From: Hypoxylon rubiginosum
Lineage: Eukaryota > Ascomycota > Sordariomycetes > Xylariales > Hypoxylaceae
Assembly (NCBI GenBank): GCA_902806565.1
Contig: CADCXA010000003.1
Coordinates: forward strand, 310,001 to 374,000
Length of the DNA: 64,000 bases
Direction: 5' to 3'
Under the pieces are notes generated by a model, which saw only the letters and a list, made by a program, of their open reading frames with translations, was not told where the DNA came from and made no database searches. Both the position numbers and the translations under genes were made by a program. The first letter of the stretch is position 1. Each line of letters opens with the position of its first letter. Positions 11,559 to 22,472 of the stretch are shown here, piece after piece.

Positions 11559-13322
11559 TTATAACTCCGTCGTCATCCTTCTCAATTCCCTAGGAAGGTC
11601 GGGAGGACTTCTCCCATTTCTGTATTGCCACAGCCGACTCAGATCCTTGACTCTCACATTGCCGTCGTTGATTCCATCCTTTTCGGAAAAGCTACCATGG
11701 ATGGCGACCTCGCCCTTGATATCGCTACCCCGCCGTGCAGCGCGCTCGATCAGGGACCAGCTATTTTCGATGCCCTCGCGGATGTCGTCCCTCTCCGTGC
11801 CCTTCTCGGCAACCTCCACGATGCTGCTCATGAACGCGTTCTTCTCGGCGCACCCCGTGAACTCGCCTTCGGCGTCCCGCGCGAGGGGGAACATGCCGTT
11901 GAGGTAGTGCTGGCAGAACTGGTGGCCGCCGCGCGAGGAAGTGCGACGGAACACGCGGCCGATGTACCGCGGCATCTCGGGCGACGCGCGCTCGTTGGTG
12001 ACGAAGTGCAGAATGCCCCATAGCGCAACGAAGTCGGTCGTGTGGGCGTAGTGCTCGACGTGGGCGATCGCACGATCAGATGCCGGCACGGTGTAAGCCG
12101 TCCCGTGGGATAAACTCGACTCTTCAGAGATCGAAGTAAGGGATGGAGGGAGCCCGTTTGTCCCATTAGTTCCATTCGTCCCAAATGGAGAGCCACTGCC
12201 GTTCGATGCTCGCCTCCTTAACGACGGGGGCCGGGTTTCGACTGGAGAGTGGGTAAGTGGGATCTCCGTGATGGTCGTGGGTATACAAGTGCTTTTGTCA
12301 GGATATTGCCTTTCTGCTTCCTGAGAGTCGGCATGCCGATGCGGGTTGTTAAAATGGTTCGACGCATTCCCAAACGTGTAGACCTCGAGTTTTGCCAAGA
12401 GGTCTTGCGGCAGCTCCTGCAAAAGCCAGTCGAGGACCAATCCACCTTCGATACCGCCCTGCGAGTGCAAGATGAAAACCACTTTCGAATACTTGGGGTT
12501 ATACAATTTCTCCTTGATGATTTTATAGGCCGCACGGACGTCGCTTGTGGCATATCCGAAATTACGCTGGATTAGGCACTCGACTACGTCGAATATGATG
12601 CCGTCAGTACGGTTGTGAACGCCGATAATTGGCCGTTTGAAGGTGAGGGCCAGACGATTGATGTTACTCTTGAGCCAAGCCTCCCTATATTGCTTGGGGT
12701 TAGCTGAAATACACAAGCGATCGTCATGGGGTCACACCAACCCAACGGCAACACCGTTCAAGAAAATCCACTGCTCATGTGCATGTTCCTCGAGAGCGGG
12801 GGCATATTTCGGGTCTGACGTGAAAGTAAGGGTTTTGCCGTTCAAGCAAAGGCACAAGAGCCAGTTGACCGTGAAGAACACAGCTAACCCTAGCCCAACC
12901 ATCCAAACCGGAAAGAGGAGAGCCAAAGGCAATGTTAGTATGAAAAACAACTGGAGGACCATGAGAATCGCATGAATGAACATGCACCATATATTTTCCC
13001 AGGTAAACGAGAGTTCGTCAAAGTGGCCGCCGTCGCAAGGTCGGACCGGCCACACCACCCAAGGCAAAGCCCAAGAGAAGGTGAAGAAATACTTCACGTC
13101 CCACATAACAAGCCTCCAGGGCATGTCGGTGTACGAATAGCTGATGACGGACTCGCCACCTATCTGCGAGCCGAAAAACTCGGTGCGATCCATGACGGGC
13201 TGTGATCGAGACGCCGGCTGCTGTGCTCCATTTGGTCGAGAGAGGAAGCTCGACATGTACTTGTACAGAAGGCCGGCGACCAAAGGGATAGCTAGGTAGC
13301 CCAAATAGACAGAAACATTCAT
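11559..13322 (-). CDS. Membrane-anchored alpha/beta-hydrolase-like fungal protein
   Basis: Two exons, 12742-13322 and 11559-12684, giving 568 aa. The 57-nt intron has a CTAAC branch site just before ATATAG, but its donor GTTGGT is weak. I chose it because it joins NGVAVG to EAWLKSN in frame. The start is MNVSVYLGYLAIPLVAG; an in-frame ATG 24 codons upstream would only add a tail without features. Hydrophobic segments lie near residues 3-22 and about 110-160. The C-terminal half has an HSQGG nucleophile-elbow-like motif (Ser268 in FILHSQGGIEG) typical of lipase-like folds, with low-complexity GTNGTNGTNG near residue 350. Substrate is unknown. A hydrolase role is inference from the Ser motif only. 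Confidence 0.82.
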
Positions 13323-14608
13323 AGCGAGGGAGAGAGTTCTTGCGTTGGGGGGCAGCGAGATGCTTTTATTATATCGAGTTCCAAGGATCTTCATCCCCCG
13401 TGCCTTTCAGCTAGGTAACACTAGGCAAACTAGGCGAGCCTTGCCTCCAACCTCCGGTATCACAAAAAGACCAGGTGTGCGCACGGGCATGTCATGGCCC
13501 CAACGGCAGACGGCACTGTACGGTAACATCGCGGCTCGGCAATGCCGTCCTTGCCGATTAACAGGGCTGAGACGCCCTGGACGCCTCACCCCGTGGGGTG
13601 TCATTATCGCACTTACGACCAATAGGCAGCAATCTTTGGAGGATATGTGTTAGTCACAGTATGGGTCATATGAGCTGCTAAGGCAGTAAGGGGGTGTTGT
13701 TGTAATTGCTAATTGGGCAAATGGAGGTTGGGGAAGTTCGTCAAAAGTTTTATGCTGAAGATGGTTGGTAGAAAGAACGTGAAACAGAAAAGGTCTGAAT
13801 AAGCCCCCTAAATTCTATTATTATTATTATTCGGGCCTACGAAGTACATACGATTCGCTAAAATACAGAAGCTACCTTGGTAATACTAGCGACCTTTAAG
13901 CCACCCACGAACGCCCGGGACTCAGCCGCACATGGATAGCCATGTCCTTGTCTGCAGCCTAGCCGAGCTGCCGAGACAAAACACTGCAGGTATATTGAAT
14001 ATTGAAGAGACTAGAAAATAAGAGAGGATTGTCCAAGATGGCATAATACTTGAATATCATAAAAAGAGGTCGTCGGTTGAGTCCGTGCAGGTAGAGGGCT
14101 TGATCGTGAAAGCTCGTATGGAAGATGAATATGACAAGCTCATCGCATCAATTTGCGAAGATTACAGCTCTACGAGCTAGCATCTTCGTACCGTCATGGC
14201 AATAGCCGATGCGCTGGACAGCTGAACGCATATGTACTGGTTTGCTCTTCAATACATCAATTAGAAACCTCTAAGAACATATATGGAAGAAAACTCAGCT
14301 GGGGGGAGACTACATGAAACATGCGGCATGTCTATCAAGAGTGAAAAATGACATATGAAGTCCAATTGTAATTCTAAAATTCTAAAACTTCAGCTAACAG
14401 ACAAGGAGGACGAGTAAGACAATGACAATGGCCCCCAATACCTCCCACCTAAGTTATATTACTACACTATATACCCTATTGGCCTAGGCTACGTCAGAGT
14501 AACTTCTCAACTTCAGTCAGCTTCAACTTAATTGACCTTTAGCTCAACCCGATTGCATCGCACAAGGAAGTGTAACAAAGTATCGCGCATCACCGTAGAC
14601 ACGCCACG
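13323..14608. other. Intergenic stretch upstream of the DJ-1 gene
   Basis: Both flanking genes are transcribed outward, so this is a 1.3 kb shared upstream region. I see no gene. A CACCCCGTGGGGTG inverted repeat lies near 13587-13600 and a short ATT run lies near 13817. From 13980 to 14590 the DNA is A+T-rich and without open frames. Confidence 0.5.
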
Positions 14609-15702
14609 ATGGAAGAACCGCAAATTATATCTACGGGGACGCCTGTATCGCCCCCAAAGGTCCTAATCATGATGGCTGATTACGGTCACGATCCTACGGG
14701 TGCGCTACCCCTCTATTGTCGCACCCACGCATGTCTAGACATCTAACGTATTACGCGCCGGATAGAAACAACAGTCCCCTACGCCGCGTTCAAGGACGCC
14801 GGCTACGACATCAAGTTCGCGACCGAGAACGGGAACTCGCCGCGATGCGATAAGAAGATGTTGGAAGGGTTCACGCAGAAGCTGCTCGTACGCCGTCTCC
14901 CCGCCTACCTACCGCTGACGGCCTGGGAAACTTTCCGAGCCAGCACAAACCCTAACCGTTCTAGCAGGGCGCCAAGAAGGAAGTCATCGCCGCGTACAAG
15001 ACAATGACCCTCAGCGACGAGATGCGCCAGCCGCTGTCGTGGACCGCCCCCGGCTTCTCCCTCGACCCGTTCGACCTCGTCGTCTTCCCCGGCGGCCACG
15101 AGAAGGGCGTCAGGCAGATCATCGAGTCGCCCGTCGTGCACCGGCTCATGGTGGACTACTTCCCCCAGACCAAGAAGCCCGGCACTAAAGTCGTCGGGGC
15201 CGTGTGCCACGGCGTGATGGTCCTGTCCGAGTCGAAAGACGCCGACGGCAGGAGCGTCATACGCGACTGCAACACCACGGCGCTGCCCGCGAGGTTCGAG
15301 CAGGCTGCGTATTGGGGGACCCGGGCGTTTCTGTCCGACTACTATAAGACGTTCGGTCACGGGAGCGAGGACGTTGAAGCAGCCGTAAGGGATAAGGTCG
15401 CCTTATATAAGACTATTAGTGCTATCGTCTAACCGGACGTCACAGGTCAAAAAGGTTCTTGCCGACCCGGCTCAGTTCAAGGGCAGCCTAAATCCCGGCG
15501 CGTAAGTTCAGACCCCCCCTTTCCCACCGCAAGACTGTGTGGCACCACACACAAGATGAAGCGTCTCTCACTCACCACTGCCTCTAGTTTCATCGTCGAG
15601 GACGAGCAATACAACTACATCAGCGCCCGGTATCCGGGCGACGCGGAGCTCTTCGCCGAGGAGATCATCAAGCTCTTCAACAGCTTCCGCAGAATCGTCT
15701 AG
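14609..15702 (+). CDS. DJ-1/PfpI family protein
   Basis: Five exons (14609-14699, 14766-14887, 14968-15384, 15446-15501, 15588-15702) give 266 aa, with all phases consistent. The fold is the class I glutamine-amidotransferase-like DJ-1/PfpI type. Beta strand PKVLIMMADYGHDPTE carries a candidate Glu31. LVVFPGGHEKGVRQI is the second landmark. The nucleophile elbow KVVGAVCHGVM has Cys151 followed by His152. The C-terminus (NYISARYPGDAELFAEEIIK) matches the fungal long form with an extra helical end. Relatives include glyoxalase III-like enzymes, chaperones and peptidases, so the reaction is not settled. No signal peptide is visible, so it is probably cytosolic. It ends 315 bp from the convergent HAD gene. 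Confidence 0.9.
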
Positions 15703-16017
15703 GTGCTGCTGCTGCTGTGTTTACGCCTATATAAACCCTTCCGACGGTGTCTTCAAGCACATACGACCATAGAATCTGGAGAACTCGGGATCCCGTCCGC
15801 TCTCCCCTTTCGATAAACCAGATATCGCTAGACTAGTAGTTGGGTCGGTGACGACCAGCGAATCCCTGGTGTTGTATGTTTTTTGGTGTCTCTTTTTTTA
15901 TACCCACTTGGTACAAGTTAGGCTTCCAAAGGGCTATTAATACCCCCTTTACGAGACTTCAATTTGCCTTGAAATTGCGAGGAATGATCCAGCTACGATG
16001 TCTTTTAATACAATACA
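15703..16017. other. Short intergenic region between convergent genes
   Basis: The 315-bp tail-to-tail spacer holds the two 3' UTRs. A CTG run follows the DJ-1 stop, and A+T-rich DNA precedes the HAD stop. No other feature is seen. Confidence 0.5.
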
Positions 16018-16794
16018 TTAATCTGTTAAAATCAACTTCATCGCTTCATCAACACCAGGGGCTATGACAGAAGGACTTCGTTTTTCGTCTAGTCGGTCGA
16101 CCCAGCCTTTGCCGGCTCTATCGATGAACGCTGCTCTTAATCCCGCAGCCCTTGAACCGACGATATCAAAAGGGTTAGCACTCACGACCCATACGTCGTT
16201 CTCGCTCCCTTGCTTGCCAACCTGTTCCACTAGATGTTCATACGTCCTCTTGTCCGGCTTGAAACACTTCAGATCGTGGACGGTAACCAGTGACTTGAAC
16301 CTCTCCGCGTAGGGACCTAGCTCCGGCGAGGTCCTTATCGAGTTCCCGACCATTTCGTCGGTGCCGTTTGAGAAGACGTAGGCCTCGACCGAGTCGCTAT
16401 GCTGTTCCAAGAGTTTCAACGCTGATGGGATCTCCGGGAAGACGTGCAGCGCGTCGTACGATCTCATAAGAGCATCTGCGTCTTTCGCCGAGAGCGTTAG
16501 CCCGTGCTCCGCCACGGCGTGGCTTAGAGCATTGCGCGTTATCTCGCTGAAAGATTTATATTCCCCTGCCAGCTCTAGTTAGCGGCCGTTGTCTTATGGT
16601 CAATGCCAGGGTAAAGACAGTTCATTACCCATGCTGTTGATCCGCCATGTGTATTCCAACTGATACTGCCGCCATAGCTTAGCCAAGGACTTCCCCTTCT
16701 CCTCGTCGTACACCTTGGCTAGTTCGTGAGCGATTGATTCGGTGGACAGCAGTGTCCCGTAAAGATCAAAGGCTATGACTTTCTTAGTCGCCAT
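16018..16794 (-). CDS. HAD superfamily, haloacid dehalogenase type II-like
   Basis: Two exons, 16629-16794 and 16018-16565, give 237 aa. The 63-nt intron (GTAATG...CAG, CTAAC branch) joins RINSMG to EYKSFSEITRN. HAD motifs appear in order. Motif I is IAFDLYGTLL with nucleophile Asp10. A helical cap follows. Motif II is VFSNGT, motif III is KCFKPDKRTYEHL with the catalytic Lys, and motif IV is VSANPFDIVGSRAAGL. The DLYGT form and the SANPFD pattern match L-2-haloacid dehalogenases, which remove halide from 2-haloalkanoic acids by an Asp ester. Fungal members often have other or unknown small acid substrates. The length is normal for the family. It is cytosolic by absence of a leader. Confidence 0.9.
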
Positions 16795-17001
16795 TAGGAC
16801 TGTATCCGCTGTGGAGAAACCTGGGAGAGTGAGTCAATCGGTAAACGAAACAACATATGCGGTTGAAGCTAAAGCGCTTATTCATATTCGTCGTGAGCTG
16901 TCATCATTTATGATACATTAGCTGGGTCATGCGGGGTAGCTGTATTCTACATTGGGATAGGGAGGTGGATAGCTTCAAGCTACGACTTGTTCTGCATCGT
17001 G

Positions 17002-17010
17002 TATAAAAGG
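17002..17010 (+). promoter_or_regulatory. TATA-box-like element
   Basis: TATAAAAGG lies about 120 bp before the ATG of the broken gene at 17127. Between them is a pyrimidine- and CAA-rich leader typical of fungal 5' UTRs. This supports the view that a real gene once stood here. Confidence 0.45.
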
Positions 17011-17126
17011 AACTTCCTTGTAAACCAGATCAGATCTAAGACGAGATCAGGGGTCTTTTTACGCCACTTACACTCGCCTTCATTCTAACCTACCTATAAC
17101 CTCAAACAATAATACCAACCCTCAAG

Positions 17127-17490
17127 ATGGAAACAATACCGGAGGACCAATAGAAGAACTACGACATATGCAGAGACTGCCTCTCAACGGCCCTCATAAA
17201 GAAGATCTCGCAGCCGCAACCAAAACCAAAGAGAAGGTCCAAATCCAAGAAGCCACGCTCTACAGCAACACCTGCCGCATCCGAGTCCGCGGCCGAAACT
17301 TTCCAGGCACTACCCAAAGAGCTGAAGACGCTGAACTACTACGCCTACGCCGAGGACGCAGACCTGCGGGCGCGCTGCTTTCACGCTCCCGCTCACGGGC
17401 TCCGACGTGCCGGCCATCGTGCTGCCCCTCGACGGGGAGTCTAGGGTAGTGAAGAGAGTCTACCTTCAATGTACAGCACATTTGGAGTGA
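17127..17490 (+). pseudogene. Broken small gene of unknown family
   Basis: A frame starts at ATG 17127 (METIPEDQ) but meets TAG at 17151-17153. It then reads on as KNYDICRDCLSTALIKKISQ, followed by a basic tract and LPKELKTLNYYAYAEDADLRA. Near 17370-17380 the sense frame moves by one base. The next frame gives AFTLPLTGSDVPAIVLPLDG and runs to a TGA at 17488-17490. A stop plus a frame change in an otherwise protein-like stretch, with a TATA box upstream, suggests a recently inactivated gene. A short intron could explain the frame change but not the TAG unless the start is downstream. I do not recognise the family. Confidence 0.4.
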
Positions 17491-17590
17491 GCGTAGCTAT
17501 GCGTAGGCACTTCTCAGGTAGGTCGCCGTAATATATAGAAAAAGAAGGAGTGGAAAGGAATATAACAAAAAAAAAGAAAAAGGATAAGGC

Positions 17591-17700
17591 TGGCCACCTG
17601 AGGAATCGAACCCCAGGGCCTAGGAATACTCATAAGCATGCTCTTTTTAAGGATAAGTCTTAACAATAGTAGACGCTAGGCCGAACCAACTCGGCCTTAG
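17591..17700 (-). tRNA. tRNA-like Pol III element (possible degenerate Leu/Ser type II tRNA)
   Basis: On the minus strand an A-box-like GGCCGAGTTGGTT and a B box GGGGTTCGATTCCTC sit about 80 nt apart. The T arm folds (TGGGG with CCTCA). The 3' acceptor strand GGTGGCCA is followed within about 10 nt by a T-run (minus-strand complement of 17568-17583), a good Pol III terminator. AGCGT and ATGCT could form an anticodon stem around a loop long enough to hold an intron. However, the 5' acceptor strand does not pair well and position 8 is not T. It may be a mutated tRNA or a tRNA-derived SINE. Confidence 0.35.
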
Positions 17701-18280
17701 GACATGGCATGGAACGCTCTATATGTGAAGTAGGTATAGTAATGTTGATTAGGCTTATAAGGTATATCTTTGCAAGCTAGATTAAAGCTGATACGCTCGG
17801 GCAGTGAGTGAACTCTATCTTTCGATGGGATTTCATGGCGAGGCCTACGGATTCTCTATACCGAGGTTTTTTTTCAGGACTGATTCGAAGGTACGGGAAC
17901 CAAGCTAGCTTTACTCGAGGCAAACGGAGGGTATCATGATGCTAAATGTGAATACCATTCCCAGACTGGCCGATATTCCCAGATTATCGTGGTGATAGCA
18001 ATGTGTACAGCAAGATCTTGCCCGCTTCGGGCTCAGTCAGGCATTTACCGCACAACAATTCCGGGTCGGAAAAGGGGGAAGGGGAGATTTTGCGTAAGTG
18101 AAAGACCAGGCGCAGGCCAATGTCTACTGATGAACCCTTCCTATCTATAATATAAAAAGGTTAATAACTGAGAGAGCTTCATATTTGGGTCTAAAGCAGA
18201 GTATCACCCATAGCACAAGAAGACGTAGAACATAAATGGTGAATAATAACGACCAGTCGTGGCTTAAGATATGTGATTTA
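17701..18280. other. Intergenic stretch downstream of TSR3
   Basis: No gene seen. The DNA is A+T-leaning, with no long frame and no clear repeat. The 3' UTR of the TSR3 gene probably occupies the right end. Confidence 0.5.
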
Positions 18281-19516
18281 TCACCATCTTTGCGGTGCCG
18301 ATGCGCTACCGGAAGTGAATGTTCTACTCATGACATTTGCTCTCGACCTCTCCTTCTCCAGCTTCGTCAGTCCTATCCTGTCCGTGATGGGCGTGGCGTC
18401 GATGATATTGTCAAAAGTATCGTCGCCGTTTTCGTCTTCTCCGTTGTCCGAGTCTGGTTCTATATCGGAGTCGACTTTGTACTTTTGTGGCTGTGGAGGA
18501 GGTATTGCCTGTGGTTTCGGCTTACGGTCCATGTCGGTGGTGTCGGCGAACGGCTTGGACGCAAGAATCTTGCGTCGGATCTCCTCCATTTCGGCATCGT
18601 CATCTTCGTCGTCTGATATATCAAAGGGGTCTTTGCTGCGCTCTTCATTTGCCCCTCCCGGGTCTTTCGTACTCTCGCCAGGTTTCGGCCACTGAGTTGG
18701 CTTCTTGCCAAGATAGATTCCATCAACACTATCATCGTCTTCGCCTTCCTCACCCTCACCGTCGCCATCCTCGGCTTCTTCGTCTTCTTCTTCGTCATCC
18801 GTGTCGATAATTTCCCTACGATTTACGTTTCCACCCTTCCACAGATCATCATCGTCGGCGTTCTCTCTACTCTCGGCGTGTTCGCGTTCTAATCGCTCGA
18901 GCCACTCCTTCTCGGTCTGCACGATCTCATCCTCGTCGGCGCAAGCTGCATACTTCTTCAGAAGCTTCGAGTTGATGGCTAAGAAGGACGCGCCGTAGTT
19001 GAACGGTTTCAAGACGTCCTCGGCCCAGTCGGAGTGCCCGCATATGTAGAAGGCGGCGGCTAGGGCCTCGACACAGTTCAGCCGCAGCGGCTTGCCGTAG
19101 TTGACGGTGTTGGCTGCGACTAGGTACGGGAGCAATCGCTCGCATTTACCTCCTACTTTGTTCCATTGGACTTCTTGTGTTCGCGCCCAGGAACACTCGA
19201 CTACGGCGGCGCCATATAGGTCCATGAGCTCCTTGTCGGCAGGAGATAGCTTGTGTTTGCCGTTGGGTGTGATAATGACGCCGTTATGTCTCTGGCCCAT
19301 ATGTAGGTCACGCATGAGACCGAGCCTTATGAGTTTCTTTCCCGAGCATCGCTTCGGATCGCAGTGGTTGAGGTCCCAGCATGCGGCTTTGAAGGCGGGC
19401 TTAGAGGGTCCATCTGCATCTTCCGAATCATTCTCGGCGGGACGTGCTCGAGGCCTGAGATGTCCATGACCTTTTCCCCCTCGAGATGAAAATTTGTCTT
19501 TCTTATGACGAACCAT
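18281..19516 (-). CDS. TSR3: 18S rRNA aminocarboxypropyltransferase Tsr3
   Basis: Single exon, 411 aa. Tsr3 transfers the 3-amino-3-carboxypropyl group of S-adenosylmethionine to a hypermodified pseudouridine of 18S rRNA late in 40S maturation, mainly in the cytoplasm. Visible hallmarks: a basic N-terminus (MVRHKKDKFSSRGGKG), the N-terminal RLI-like segment CWDLNHCDPKRCSGKKL, and the catalytic domain VVECSWAR, LLPYLVAANTVNYGKP, CVEALAAAFYICGH and FNYGASFLAINSKLL. From about residue 220 the protein is a long acidic, Ser-rich tail usual in fungal orthologues. An in-frame upstream ATG at 19633 would add 39 residues unlike the family, so 19516 is preferred. It is divergent from the GGA gene across 747 bp. 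Confidence 0.95.
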   Translation of the reverse strand: MVRHKKDKFSSRGGKGHGHLRPRARPAENDSEDADGPSKPAFKAACWDLNHCDPKRCSGKKLIRLGLMRDLHMGQRHNGVIITPNGKHKLSPADKELMDLYGAAVVECSWARTQEVQWNKVGGKCERLLPYLVAANTVNYGKPLRLNCVEALAAAFYICGHSDWAEDVLKPFNYGASFLAINSKLLKKYAACADEDEIVQTEKEWLERLEREHAESRENADDDDLWKGGNVNRREIIDTDDEEEDEEAEDGDGEGEEGEDDDSVDGIYLGKKPTQWPKPGESTKDPGGANEERSKDPFDISDDEDDDAEMEEIRRKILASKPFADTTDMDRKPKPQAIPPPQPQKYKVDSDIEPDSDNGEDENGDDTFDNIIDATPITDRIGLTKLEKERSRANVMSRTFTSGSASAPQRW

Positions 19517-20263
19517 TGCGATGTGCTCCGGAGAGTACTGATTGAGAGAAAGGGCTCCTGAATCGCTACTACTGGGACAAGTCGATATAAGTGTAGGTAA
19601 AAGGATGTTGGGCCTTGGGGACTTGAATATCAAATTCTTTTAGACGTTGAATGACGCAGCAATTTAACGTGGGGCATCTTACGGAATACCCTGGATCTCG
19701 AAATTGAACTTTCCCGGTCGGCGGGCAGGACGGCAGGGCGGACAAGGCGGGGGGGCTAAGACTGTAGGTTGGATCTTGCATTTATCGGGGCATTTACCTA
19801 GGTACCTAAATATTCAAAGCGGATGAACGGATGATCCGGTGTTGTCCTCTCTCCATTCTACAGTTTGATTGGTTCAAAGGGGGAATCTTCAGCGCTCTGT
19901 CAGCTTCCAACTGCCCAAGCGATTTCTGGTTTGGCTCCTTCAACGCTGCCACACTTGTTTTCCCGTCTGTGCCACAGGTCAAAGTGGGATGCCTTATGCC
20001 TTATTAGTTGAGCTCGATAGGTTTTAGTGACTGGTAGATAACACTTAACACGACCCTGACCCTGACCCTGACCCTTTTCGACAGCTTCATCATCATCGTC
20101 GTCTACCCGTCTGCCAATGAATAGGAAGACCAATCGCAGACTTCGCATGGCCAAATGTCTATGGATGAGTTAAGCCCATAAAGCGCATTGCACCTTAGCG
20201 CAATTAAACTGTCTTACACATCCCTCTTCCCGCTTGTGACGACCACTTGAAACTCGTGTCAGG
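19517..20263. other. Divergent promoter region TSR3 / GGA
   Basis: The 747 bp between two outward-facing genes must hold both promoters. A short (TGACCC)n repeat lies at about 20053-20073. A TAGGTACCTA palindrome lies near 19798-19808. No gene is seen. Confidence 0.5.
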
Positions 20264-22472
20264 ATGGAGGCTGCCTCAGCTCGAGCTGCGGCGAGAGACC
20301 GCTGGAACGAGTTGGGCTACCCTCGACCGACCCAGCTTCAACGATTTATAGCGAGCGCCTGCAGCCCCGAAAACTACGAGCCGAACCTAGCCCTTAACCT
20401 CGAGATCTCCGACCTGATCAACAGTAAGAAGGGCAGCGCACCCCGCGAAGCTGCCGTCGCCATCGTCAACTACATCAACTCGCGCAACCCCAACGTCAGC
20501 CTTCTCGCCCTGAGCCTTCTCGATATATGTGTCAAGAATTGCGGATACCCATTTCAACTCCAGATTAGTACCAAGGAGTTTCTGAACGAGCTTGTTAGAC
20601 GATTCCCCGAGAGGCCTCCTATTCGCTATAATAAAGTCCAGTCTAAGATCCTGGAAGCTATCGAAGAATGGCGGAGCACGATATGCGAAACGAGCCGGTA
20701 CAAGGAGGACCTGGGCTTCATCCGGGACATGCACCGGCTGCTGAGTTACAAAGGGTACCACTTTCCCGAGGTCCGGCGAGATGATGCCGCCGTTCTGAAC
20801 CCTAGTGATGTGAGTAGACTACGGCGTAGCTCTTATGCGCGATGCCAATCGACCCAACTAATAACCATAGAATCTCAAATCCGCAGAGGAAATGGAAGAA
20901 GAGGAACGAGAGGCACAATCCGCCAAGCTACAAGAGCTGATACGGCGGGGTGCCCCGGAGGATCTACAAGAAGCAAACCGACTGATGAAAATCATGGCCG
21001 GCTACGATACGAGATCCAAGACAGACTACCGGGCAAAGGCAGCTGAGGATGTTGGCAAGATCCAAGCAAAGGCGCGTCTGTTGGAGGAGCGGTTAGCTGC
21101 TTTCAAACCGGGCGATTCGATGAAGGATGGCGACGTCTTTGAGGAGCTAGCTTCGGCACTCCAGAGCGCGCAGCCTAAGATCCAGAAGATGTGCGAGGAA
21201 GAGTCAGACGACCACGAAGCGGTGGCCAAACTACTCGAAATTAACGACAGCATACACCGGACGGTCGAGCGGTGGAAGCTCCTCAAGAAGGGTGATATAG
21301 AAGGGGCCAACAAGATCGCCCAGGGCGCGCCTATTCCTACACCTTCGGCATCTGCTGGAAAGTCGACGTCGGCCGCGAACGAGCTGTCTTTGATCGACTT
21401 CGATGCGGACGCTGCTGCGAATGGTGCTAGCAATAACAATAGCGGACAGAATTCGCAGGCCGGTGGCCTCGAGAACGACCTATTAGGTCTCTCTATAGGA
21501 GAAAGCAGTAACAGTTTCGGCCAAGGAGGTGGAATCTCTCTTGGATTCGGGTCAAACCAAAGTGAGTAAATTACCTTTACCGCCTCCTTATGCAGAAACT
21601 CACTGCAGCTGCTACATATGGAGGCGAAGAAGAATTTACTATCTTGAATATAGGAGCAATATTAGCTAACTTCCATATAGATGTGCCCGGGCCGGCTCTA
21701 TTATCATCGATAACCCAAAACAGCAGTGCCAAAATACCCGCATCGAGCCCTACTCCTCCACCATTCTCCCCCTTTTCGGGATTTATGTCGCCGCCTCCGG
21801 GATCTCAGTCGAACACGCCACAGCCGTCTCTGACGCAGCAATCTACGTTCCCCAAGCCGCCCCAAAAGACGACTCCCGCGAACGACCCTTTCGCAGCTCT
21901 CGGCACGCCTCAGTTCTCGTCCAAGCCGGCTACTCCTAAACCCGCAGCTCCCGCGGCGGCGGCAGAGGAGGACGACGAGTGGTCCTTTTCTTCCGCGTTG
22001 CCGGAGTCTACTTATAGCAAGAAGCACAACGTGACCGTCAAGGACAGCGGGCCCTTGGTTATTCACCTCCAGGCGGAGAGGTCGCCTAACGCGCCAAGCG
22101 GCTTGTTCCTGCGGTTCTTGTTTTCCAACACTACGTCGACGGTTCTTAGCGATCTTCACTTCCAGATAGCTGTAACAAAGGTGAGAGCGAGCTGTTCCCA
22201 TATATCTTCCCCCGTTTTTTTTTCTTTTTCTTCTAACATGACCCTAACTTAACCAAATCCAGGGCTTCGAACTCCAGCTGCAGCCGCAGACGGGCCGCAC
22301 GATCCAGCCGCAGCAGACGTGGGGCGTGCGGCAGGACGTCGAGGTGTTCCACGCCGGGGACCGGTCCAAGAGGGTCGACACCATCAAGCTGCGGTGGCGC
22401 GTCAGCTACGCGCTGGCCGGCGGCAGGGTCGAGCGCGAGACGGGCGAGATACCCGAGTTCGGTATCGCGTGA
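20264..22472 (+). CDS. GGA-type clathrin adaptor (VHS-GAT-GAE)
   Basis: Exons 20264-20809, 20871-21561, 21681-22180 and 22263-22472 give 648 aa. The domain order is that of ADP-ribosylation-factor-binding GGA proteins. A VHS domain (about 15-150) contains ACSPENYEPNLALNLEISD and LLALSLLDICVKNCG. A GAT helical domain lies at about 190-320. The Ser/Gly-rich hinge carries LIDFD (356-360) and the clathrin-box-like DLLGL (385-389). The C-terminal gamma-adaptin ear is at about 530-648. GGA proteins act at the trans-Golgi network, binding Arf-GTP, cargo tails and clathrin for transport to endosomes and vacuole. Introns are 61, 119 and 82 nt, the second with a CTAAC branch. Fungi carry one or two GGA genes (Gga1/Gga2 in yeast), so no number is assigned. 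Confidence 0.93.
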
